6,946 bases of DNA, taken from positions 1 to 6,946 of the forward strand of contig JBEIGE010000058.1 in assembly GCA_040382055.1 (NCBI GenBank), written 5' to 3'. A program made the translations under genes and the position numbers. Below the pieces are notes generated by a model that did not search any database, had not been told where the DNA came from, and worked only from the letters and a program-made list of their open reading frames with translations. The stretch is from JBEIGE01 sp040382055 (GTDB lineage: Bacteria; Pseudomonadota; Gammaproteobacteria; Burkholderiales; Burkholderiaceae_C). Positions 1 through 5,822 of the stretch are shown piece after piece (the first letter of the stretch is position 1; the number at the start of each line of letters is the position of its first letter).

Positions 1-697
1 AGCCAACAAAGATGTGGATCCCAATGCGCCAACACGAGAAGAACGCATGGCTGAGCTGCACAAGATGGCGGCTTATTTCACTCGCCTATGGAATGAGCGC
101 GTCAACACAAGTCCTGGCTCTGACCTGATTTCCATGATGGCCCACAACCCCGAAACCAGGAACATGTCTCCGCAGGAATTCATGGGTAATCTGGTGTTGC
201 TGATCGTGGGAGGCAACGACACTACTCGCAACTCGATGACAGGCGGCTTGCTGGCCCTGCACGATAACCCGGCCGAATGGGACAAGCTGCGAAACAATCC
301 GGCCTTGGTGGACAACATGGTTTCGGAAATCATTCGCTGGCAGACACCGCTGGCTCACATGCGTCGAACCGCTTTGCAAGACACAGAACTTGGAGGCAAG
401 CAAATTAAAAAAGGCGACAAAGTCGTGATGTGGTATCTCTCTGGAAACCGCGACGAAGATGCCATTCCAAACGCAAAACAGTTCATCATTGATCGACCTC
501 GGGCGCGCCAGCACTTATCTTTTGGCTTTGGCATCCACCGCTGTGTGGGCAACCGCTTGGCAGAGATGCAACTGCGAATCTTGTGGGAAGAAATCCACAA
601 GCGCTTTCCCATCATCGAGGTCGTAGCCGACCCAGTCAGGGTGCGTTCGCCCTTTGTTCGTGGCTTTACAGAACTCATGGTGCGTATACCTTCATGA
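1..697 (+). CDS. CYP153-like cytochrome P450, C-terminal half (5' end outside window)
   Basis: This is a haem-thiolate monooxygenase, probably soluble and cytoplasmic, that would hydroxylate a hydrophobic substrate using electrons from a ferredoxin and ferredoxin reductase. The frame is open from base 2, the first whole codon, so the start lies upstream; the GTG at 14 is internal. About 231 residues are visible. Seen directly: the I-helix oxygen-activation motif GGNDTTR (about nt 209-229), the K-helix ExxR as EIIR (326-337), and the haem loop FGFGIHRCVG with the ligand cysteine at 542-544. The stretches PLAHMRRTA after the K-helix and IIDRPRARQHLSFGFG before the cysteine are, from memory, hallmarks of the CYP153 family (alkane, cycloalkane and terpene hydroxylases). 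Family assignment is fairly firm; the substrate is unknown. The stop overlaps the start of the next gene (ATGA), implying translational coupling with a flavin monooxygenase. No ferredoxin or reductase gene is visible. Confidence 0.92.
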   Translation, partial: ANKDVDPNAPTREERMAELHKMAAYFTRLWNERVNTSPGSDLISMMAHNPETRNMSPQEFMGNLVLLIVGGNDTTRNSMTGGLLALHDNPAEWDKLRNNPALVDNMVSEIIRWQTPLAHMRRTALQDTELGGKQIKKGDKVVMWYLSGNRDEDAIPNAKQFIIDRPRARQHLSFGFGIHRCVGNRLAEMQLRILWEEIHKRFPIIEVVADPVRVRSPFVRGFTELMVRIPS

Positions 698-2199
698 GTG
701 CGACCCCTGACATGAATCTGTTGCCCGAGCAATTGGATGTACTGATCATTGGTGCCGGTATTTCTGGCGTTGGTGCAGCCTGCCACCTCCAGCAACAGTG
801 CCCGAACAAGCGTTTTGCTTTGGTCGAGGCGCAGGCCAGTTTTGGCGGCACATGGAGAACACACAACTATCCCGGCATTCGCTCGGACAGCGACCTGTTC
901 ACCTTTGGCTATCGATTCAAGCCGTGGCGCGGTAACCCGATCGCCAGTGGCGAACAGATCCTTAACTACATGAACGAGGTCATTAACGAATACGACTTGA
1001 AAGAGCGGATCCATTACCGACACCGTGTCAACTCGGCTCGTTGGTCTTCTTCCGAAGCAAGCTGGCAAGTCGAGATCCTGCACACCTCGCAAGAGGGCAA
1101 CCCAGTCATCCGCCACGTGCGCTGTCAGTTTTTATGGATGTGCCAGGGTTACTACAACCACGCCGAGGGTTACACCCCGGAATGGTCCGGGATGGATGAC
1201 TTTGCCGGACGCATCGTCCACCCGCAGCAGTGGCCGAAAGATCTCGATCTGACAGGTCAGCGTGTGGTGGTGATCGGTTCGGGTGCTACCGCAGCAACAC
1301 TGGTGCCTTCCCTTGCTGGCCGCTGTGATCACGTGACCATGCTTCAACGATCACCAACCTGGTTTGCAACTGGTCGAAACGCCAATGAGCTGGCCGATAC
1401 GCTGCGCGCACTGGACATACCGCACGAATGGACTCATGAAATTGTTCGCCGCAAGGTCCTTCACGACCAAGTCAATATGCAGCGGCGCTGCATCCAAGAG
1501 CCAGATACCGTGGCAGCTGAGCTGCTTGGCGCAGCAAGAGAGGCACTCGGTCCCGAACACGCATATTTGGTTGATGTCCATTTCAAGCCGAGCTATCGTC
1601 CATGGCAACAGCGTTTAGCCTTCGTGCCCGATGGCGACCTGTTCAAAGCAATACGCAATGGTCAGGCCAGTGTGCAAACAGGTTCAATTGAGCGCTTTGT
1701 ACCAGAAGGCATTCGACTAAGCAACGGTGAGACCTTACCTGCCGATGTGATTGTCACGGCCACGGGCTTCAACCTAAACGTATTAGGTGACATTGTTTTC
1801 CATGTCGATGGCAAACCGCTGGACTTTGCCGGTTGCGTCACATGGCGCGGTGCCATGTTTACGGGCTTGCCCAATTTGTTATGGGTGTTTGGCTATTTCC
1901 GTGCCAGCTGGACGCTGCGCGCTGATTTGCTTGGAGACTTTTTCTGCAAGCTTTTGAAGCATATGGACAAACACGAATTACGCAGTGTGGTGCCCCGGTT
2001 ACGCGAAAAAGAGCAGGGCATGACCCTTAGCCCATGGGTGCGGCCGGACAACTTCAACCCTGGGTATCTGGCCCGAAGCATGCATCAATTGCCAAGCCAA
2101 GGCGATCGCGCACCCTGGTTACACCAGCAAGACTACTCGATTGATAAGGACGAGCTGCCAGTGGTAGCGCTTGATGACGGCTCTTTAATTTTTAACTGA
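694..2199 (+). CDS. EthA/AlmA-like FAD- and NADPH-dependent monooxygenase (Baeyer-Villiger type)
   Basis: This is a class B flavoprotein monooxygenase of 501 residues, expected to insert oxygen next to a carbonyl, turning a ketone into an ester or lactone. Visible motifs in order: FAD Rossmann GAGISG (residues 20-25), GGTW (51-54) followed by YPGIRSDSD, the Baeyer-Villiger fingerprint FxGxxxHxxxWP as FAGRIVHPQQWP (170-181), a second NADPH-binding Rossmann GSGATA (195-200), and the ATG motif in VTATGFN (354-360). The flanking text resembles the EthA/AlmA branch (ethionamide activator; long-chain alkane utilisation) more than classical cyclohexanone monooxygenase, and the length fits that branch. 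The frame is open back to 583, but ATG 694 is chosen because it overlaps the P450 stop as ATGA and leaves a normal short lead before the FAD motif; ATG 712 is an alternative. No strong Shine-Dalgarno is seen, consistent with coupling. The substrate cannot be read from the sequence. Confidence 0.92.
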   Translation: MSATPDMNLLPEQLDVLIIGAGISGVGAACHLQQQCPNKRFALVEAQASFGGTWRTHNYPGIRSDSDLFTFGYRFKPWRGNPIASGEQILNYMNEVINEYDLKERIHYRHRVNSARWSSSEASWQVEILHTSQEGNPVIRHVRCQFLWMCQGYYNHAEGYTPEWSGMDDFAGRIVHPQQWPKDLDLTGQRVVVIGSGATAATLVPSLAGRCDHVTMLQRSPTWFATGRNANELADTLRALDIPHEWTHEIVRRKVLHDQVNMQRRCIQEPDTVAAELLGAAREALGPEHAYLVDVHFKPSYRPWQQRLAFVPDGDLFKAIRNGQASVQTGSIERFVPEGIRLSNGETLPADVIVTATGFNLNVLGDIVFHVDGKPLDFAGCVTWRGAMFTGLPNLLWVFGYFRASWTLRADLLGDFFCKLLKHMDKHELRSVVPRLREKEQGMTLSPWVRPDNFNPGYLARSMHQLPSQGDRAPWLHQQDYSIDKDELPVVALDDGSLIFN

Positions 2200-2239
2200 A
2201 TTTTTCTCACAGCACCTACCAATTTTTTCTACCACAACC

Positions 2240-2244
2240 AGGAG
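2240..2244 (+). promoter_or_regulatory. Ribosome binding site of the solute-binding protein gene
   Basis: AGGAG lies 7 bases before ATG 2252. It is the clearest Shine-Dalgarno in the window and fixes the start of the binding protein. The other internal genes have weak or no such site, so this gene may be translated more strongly than its neighbours. Confidence 0.75.
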
Positions 2245-2251
2245 ACACTTC

Positions 2252-3223
2252 ATGAAAAATGCACTGACACGCCGCCAGACCCTCCAAGCATTGGGGGCCA
2301 GCTTGCTACCGATACCGTTGATTGCGGCTGCGCAAGCAGCCTTTCCCAATAAGCCCGTTCGCATCATCGTGCCCCTTCCCGCAAGTGGTGCAGCAGATGT
2401 ATCAGTGCGCATCCTGACGGAGTTTCTGCAACAGCCCCTGGGACAGAGCCTCGTGGTGGAAAACCGACCCGGTGGTATTTACCAAATCGGCATTCAGGCT
2501 ATCACCAGCGCTCCAGCAGATGGCTACACCCTGATTCACCTCAACGCCACCATGTGCGCTGTGCAGGCTTCACTCAAACGCTTTGACATGCTCAAGCAGC
2601 TCATTCCAGTGGGTTACATGGGCTCTACAGATGCCATGCTTTGTATTGCCAACAACGCGCCATTCAAGACAACACAAGAAATGGTTGCATGGGCAAAAGC
2701 CAACCCTGGAAAGCTTAACTATGGATCCACAGGTCCCGGTTCGATGGAGCACTTGAGCATGGTCAGCATCATGCAACGTGTCGGCATCACGGGTAACAAC
2801 ATTCCATTTAAAGGTGGTCCAGATGGTGCCTTGGCACTTGCTCAAGGCGAGATCCAAGCTATGGCATTACCAGCACCACTGATCATCCAGTTCAAAGACA
2901 AAATCAAACCTGTGATTGCTCTGACGGAACAGCGTATCGGTTTCTTGCCAGATTTACCCACAGCCAAAGAGCAGGGGCTGGATATTCCCACGGTGAATTA
3001 CTGGGGCGGTCTGGCGGTACCTGCTGGCACACCAGCATCCGTTATTGAGACGCTGGAAAAAGCCATGAGCGTTGCTGTTAACAACCCTGCATTAGCTCAA
3101 AAATACATACCTCTGGGATTGAGCGCAAAATTTGCTGGCAGTTCCGCATTCAAAGCCATCATCGAAAAAGACTTGCAGTGGTTAGGTGATGCCGTCAAGG
3201 CAGCCAATTTGCAATTGAGCTAA
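2252..3223 (+). CDS. Bug/TctC-family periplasmic solute-binding protein
   Basis: This is a 323-residue extracytoplasmic binding protein of the tripartite tricarboxylate transporter (Bug) family, which binds mostly organic acids and related small molecules in the periplasm. The N-terminus has a twin-arginine-like signal: TRRQTLQ at residues 6-12, a hydrophobic segment to about 28, and an AQA-A cleavage site near 29/30. The mature part opens with FPNKPVRIIVP. The usual PPGGxxDxxAR ligand loop appears as PASGAADVSVR (43-53), keeping Asp49 but with Ser replacing the first Gly. NRPGG (71-75), ADGYTL (89-94) and a late LPDLPTAKEQGLD segment also match the family. No TctA or TctB membrane subunits are in the window, as is common for the many orphan Bug proteins of Burkholderiales. 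It lies between a monooxygenase and a hydrolase gene, which suggests a ligand tied to this pathway, but the ligand is not predictable. Confidence 0.93.
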   Translation: MKNALTRRQTLQALGASLLPIPLIAAAQAAFPNKPVRIIVPLPASGAADVSVRILTEFLQQPLGQSLVVENRPGGIYQIGIQAITSAPADGYTLIHLNATMCAVQASLKRFDMLKQLIPVGYMGSTDAMLCIANNAPFKTTQEMVAWAKANPGKLNYGSTGPGSMEHLSMVSIMQRVGITGNNIPFKGGPDGALALAQGEIQAMALPAPLIIQFKDKIKPVIALTEQRIGFLPDLPTAKEQGLDIPTVNYWGGLAVPAGTPASVIETLEKAMSVAVNNPALAQKYIPLGLSAKFAGSSAFKAIIEKDLQWLGDAVKAANLQLS

Positions 3224-3237
3224 ACGTCTAACTCCAA

Positions 3238-3266
3238 GAGCGGACAAGCCTGGCGCTTGGCCGCTC
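3238..3266 (+). other. Stem-loop between binding-protein and hydrolase genes
   Basis: GAGCGG (3238-3243) pairs with CCGCTC (3261-3266) and, after one A/G mismatch, CAAGC (3245-3249) pairs with GCTTG (3255-3259) around a 5-base loop. That gives 11 pairs, mostly G-C. It begins 14 bases after the binding-protein stop. Only GATTG follows, with no T tract, so it is a poor intrinsic terminator. A partial terminator or an mRNA 3'-end stabiliser, letting the binding protein be made in excess of downstream enzymes, fits better. The structure is seen; the role is inferred. Confidence 0.6.
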
Positions 3267-3296
3267 GATTGCACCATCACTCATCCATTGCATGCC

Positions 3297-4259
3297 ATGA
3301 ATATCTATCCGGACCCTGCTTTGCTGAGCCCTGAAAGCATCTCACCAGAAATTCACCAGCGAAACGAGCACATCGCCAATGCGATGGCCGCGATGCCAGA
3401 GTGGTGGGAAATTGGTGCACCTGCTTTTCGCCAGAAACAACGAGAGGGCGCAGGTGTTTTTCCGCCAGTGATTTTCAGTGAGCGCGCCCAGACGCGAACG
3501 ATTGATGGCCCAACAGGTCCCTTGCGCTTGCGTGAATTTCTGCCAGCCCAAGGCAAAGTCCGGGGCGTTTACCTGCACATGCATGGGGGCGGTTGGGTCA
3601 TTGGTGGCGCTGACATGCAAGACACAATGCTACTGGCAATGGCGGACCATGCGCAAGTGGTGGTGGTCAGTGTGCATTACAGACTTGCGCCCGAGCACCC
3701 TTACCCTGCAGCCCCTGACGATTGCGAGGCCGCAGCTCTGTGGCTACTGAATCACTGCAAGGAAGTCTATGGGACCGAACAGCTTTTCATGGGAGGCGAA
3801 TCGGCAGGAGCGCACCTCTGTGCTGTCACTTTGTTGCGTCTTCGTCAGCGTTTGAAGGCTTGCCCGTTTACAGGTGCCAACTTCAACTTTGGTGTGTTTG
3901 ACATGGCATTGACACCCAGTGCGCGCGTCTTTGGTGATGAACGACTGTTTTTACGCACCGTCGACATGGTTCAATTTCGCGCTGCCTTTTTGCCCGGAGA
4001 GCCAAACCTGGGTGACCCAGATATTTCGCCCCTGCATGCTGACCTTCAGAACTTATGTCCAGCGCTTTTCACGATTGGTACCCGGGACGCACTCATTGAC
4101 GATAGCCTGTTCATGCACGCGCGTTGGCTGGCGGCTGGAAACAAGGGGTACCTCGATATCTATCCGGGTGCACCGCATGCATTCTTTCGTCTGGGTGACG
4201 CGCAAGCCCAAAGTTCCATCGGGCAACAAATTGAATTTATCTGCAAGCAATTGCAATAA
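3297..4259 (+). CDS. Alpha/beta hydrolase, hormone-sensitive-lipase (HSL) type esterase or lactonase
   Basis: This is a 320-residue serine hydrolase likely to cleave an ester or lactone. Seen directly: the oxyanion-hole motif HGGGW (residues 96-100), YRLAPEHPYPAA (128-139) typical of the HSL group, the nucleophile elbow GESAG (167-171, Ser169), and the acid and base of the triad as Asp264 in TRDALIDD and His294 in PHAF. The triad is complete, so the enzyme should be active. There is no signal peptide, so it is probably cytoplasmic. The frame continues to a TTG at 3288, but ATG 3297 is preferred as the first strong start codon; neither has a clear Shine-Dalgarno. It lies 73 bases after the binding protein. 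In this context, hydrolysis of the ester or lactone made by the Baeyer-Villiger enzyme is a natural role, but that is inference; general carboxylesterase activity is the alternative. Confidence 0.9.
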   Translation: MNIYPDPALLSPESISPEIHQRNEHIANAMAAMPEWWEIGAPAFRQKQREGAGVFPPVIFSERAQTRTIDGPTGPLRLREFLPAQGKVRGVYLHMHGGGWVIGGADMQDTMLLAMADHAQVVVVSVHYRLAPEHPYPAAPDDCEAAALWLLNHCKEVYGTEQLFMGGESAGAHLCAVTLLRLRQRLKACPFTGANFNFGVFDMALTPSARVFGDERLFLRTVDMVQFRAAFLPGEPNLGDPDISPLHADLQNLCPALFTIGTRDALIDDSLFMHARWLAAGNKGYLDIYPGAPHAFFRLGDAQAQSSIGQQIEFICKQLQ

Positions 4260-4301
4260 GTCATTTATTGCCATTAAGTCATAAAAGCCAGACTCTATGA
4301 C
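4257..4301 (+). promoter_or_regulatory. Candidate operator: repeated TAAGTCAT and inverted GTCATA/TATGAC
   Basis: TAAGTCAT occurs twice in the same direction, at 4257-4264 (over the hydrolase stop) and 4275-4282, exactly 18 bases apart. The second copy also forms an inverted repeat, GTCATA (4278-4283) with TATGAC (4296-4301), separated by 12 bases. Three half-sites of one motif just upstream of the aldehyde dehydrogenase gene could bind a dimeric regulator. No convincing -35/-10 pair was found next to them, so this remains a weak call. Confidence 0.3.
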
Positions 4302-4356
4302 AAAGCACAGTCACCAGTAGTTATCCTTTTTTTAGTTTGAATAGCGAGATACCACC

Positions 4357-5793
4357 ATGCAAGAACTTTTTAAATTTTATGTCAATGGCGCCTGGATTGC
4401 GCCACAACAACCGTTGCGCAGCCACGATGTGATTGATCCATCAACCGAGGGCGTAGTCGCCCGTATTGCGCTAGGCTCGGCGGCAGATGTAGACATTGCT
4501 GTCAAGGCAGCACAGGCGGCTTTTGAGTCCTTTGGAAAATCGACTGTCGCCTTGCGGATGAGCTTGCTAGAGCGGATCATCGAGGAGTACAAGAAGCGTT
4601 TTGCCGATATTGCCGCGGCGATTTCCTCCGAGATGGGTGCCCCTGCCGGGTTAGCCAAAACAGCTCAAGCTGGCATTGGTATCGCGCATTTGCAGACGGC
4701 ATTGGGCGTTTTGAAGAACTATGCATTTGAAGAGCAGCGCGGCTCAACCTTGTTACGCAAAGAGCCGATCGGCGTATGCGGTTTCATTACGCCTTGGAAT
4801 TGGCCTACCAATCAGGTCATGTGCAAGGTGGCGCCCGCCTTGGCCACTGGTTGCACCATGGTGCTGAAACCTTCAGAAATGGCGCCTTTGTCGGCTCAAA
4901 TTTTGGCCGAAGTGTTGGATGCGGCAGGCGTTCCGGCTGGCGTTTTCAACATGATTCATGGTGATGGGCCTGGCGTAGGTTCTGCGATTGCAGCGCATCC
5001 TGGGATCGAATTGGTATCTTTCACTGGCTCTACACGCGCGGGAATTATGGTGGCACAGGCCGCAGCGCCCACAGTCAAGCGTGTGCATCAAGAGTTGGGC
5101 GGTAAGTCACCCAATATCATCTTGCCAGATGCAGACGTAGTCACTGCTGTGACCCGTGGTGTACAGGCGATCATGCACAACTCGGGGCAATCTTGTAATG
5201 CACCCACCCGCATGCTAGTACCCAAAGCCCGTAAGGCAGAGGCCTTGGCCGCTGCCAAAGTAGCAGCCTTAAAAACGACAGTGGGTGCACCCGATAGCGG
5301 TGCATCGATTGGTCCCGTGGTTTCTAAGGCGCAGTGGACAAAAATTCAAGGCTTGATTCAAAAGGGGTTGGACGAAGGTGCGACTTTGGTAGCTGGTGGC
5401 TTGGGTCGCCCTGAGGGTTTGGATGTGGGCTTTTTCGTCAAGCCAACTGTGTTTGCGGACGTGACCAATCATATGACTGTTGCGCGCGAAGAGATTTTTG
5501 GCCCCGTGCTGGTGATCATCGACTACGAGACTCTGGACGAAGCTGTAGCGATTGCCAATGACACGCCCTACGGTCTGGCCGCTTACGTATCGGGAACTGA
5601 TGTTGCGACAATGCACGGAGTGGCCAACCGCCTGCGTGCAGGACAAGTCAACCTCAACAGTGCTCCTGTGGACATGATGGCGCCGTTTGGCGGCTTTAAA
5701 CAATCGGGCAATGGCCGCGAGTGGGGTGACGTCGCTTTTGGTGAGTTCCTTGAGAATAAAGCGGTACTGGGTCATTCACCCTCTGCTAAATAG
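4357..5793 (+). CDS. Aldehyde dehydrogenase family protein (NAD-type)
   Basis: This 478-residue cytoplasmic enzyme of the ALDH superfamily, of full normal length, would oxidise an aldehyde to a carboxylic acid. Visible in order: PWNWP (146-150) with oxyanion Asn148, KPSE (171-174) whose glutamate usually favours NAD over NADP, FTGST (222-226) at the nicotinamide site, general base Glu246 in ELGGKSP, nucleophile Cys280 in SGQSCNAPTR, EEIFGPV (378-384), and the C-terminal PFGGFKQSGNGRE (443-455). All catalytic residues are present. The CNAPTR variant after the cysteine recalls the subgroup containing the 6-oxolauric acid dehydrogenase CddD of cyclododecanone degradation; this is a recollection, not a search. 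ATG 4357 is chosen because the family N-terminus begins directly (FYVNGAW). The Shine-Dalgarno is weak (GCGAG about 10 bases upstream). It follows the hydrolase after 97 bases, enough for its own promoter, and would oxidise the ring-opened or terminal alcohol-derived aldehyde of the pathway. Confidence 0.93.
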   Translation: MQELFKFYVNGAWIAPQQPLRSHDVIDPSTEGVVARIALGSAADVDIAVKAAQAAFESFGKSTVALRMSLLERIIEEYKKRFADIAAAISSEMGAPAGLAKTAQAGIGIAHLQTALGVLKNYAFEEQRGSTLLRKEPIGVCGFITPWNWPTNQVMCKVAPALATGCTMVLKPSEMAPLSAQILAEVLDAAGVPAGVFNMIHGDGPGVGSAIAAHPGIELVSFTGSTRAGIMVAQAAAPTVKRVHQELGGKSPNIILPDADVVTAVTRGVQAIMHNSGQSCNAPTRMLVPKARKAEALAAAKVAALKTTVGAPDSGASIGPVVSKAQWTKIQGLIQKGLDEGATLVAGGLGRPEGLDVGFFVKPTVFADVTNHMTVAREEIFGPVLVIIDYETLDEAVAIANDTPYGLAAYVSGTDVATMHGVANRLRAGQVNLNSAPVDMMAPFGGFKQSGNGREWGDVAFGEFLENKAVLGHSPSAK

Positions 5794-5822
5794 TCATTGA
5801 TTCTCCAGCTTTAAGCTCTGAC

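Noticed and set aside
583..693. Extended N-terminus of the flavin monooxygenase beginning at ATG 583
   Set aside because: This stretch lies wholly inside the P450 reading frame after its haem loop and gives 37 residues with no family resemblance. ATG 694, in the ATGA overlap, puts the FAD motif at the usual distance from the start.
355..1116. Long open frame on the - strand opposite the P450 and monooxygenase
   Set aside because: It is antisense to two genes with complete family motifs, its translation shows no recognisable domain, and it spans the junction between two real genes.
2199..2231. Two T-rich tracts (AATTTTTCT and AATTTTTTCT) after the monooxygenase stop as a terminator
   Set aside because: No stem-loop precedes either tract, and the next gene has a strong ribosome binding site only a few bases later, so the operon probably continues.
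3288..3296. TTG start for the hydrolase, and a tiny ATG-CCA-TGA frame at 3292-3300
   Set aside because: TTG is a rare start and adds only three residues, with no Shine-Dalgarno to support it. The two-codon frame overlapping the true start could be a leader by chance, and nothing else supports translation of it.
4327..4333. Run of seven T bases before the aldehyde dehydrogenase as an intrinsic terminator
   Set aside because: The nearest inverted repeat (4278-4301) ends 25 bases upstream with only six base pairs and a 12-base loop, which does not make a terminator.
5269..5775. 168-codon open frame on the - strand opposite the aldehyde dehydrogenase
   Set aside because: It lies fully antisense to the conserved C-terminal half of the enzyme and shows no family signature or ribosome binding site.
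5794..5822. AGCTTTAAGCT palindrome in the convergent gap as a bidirectional terminator
   Set aside because: The centre leaves a one-base loop; only three pairs could form with a realistic loop and there is no flanking T tract.
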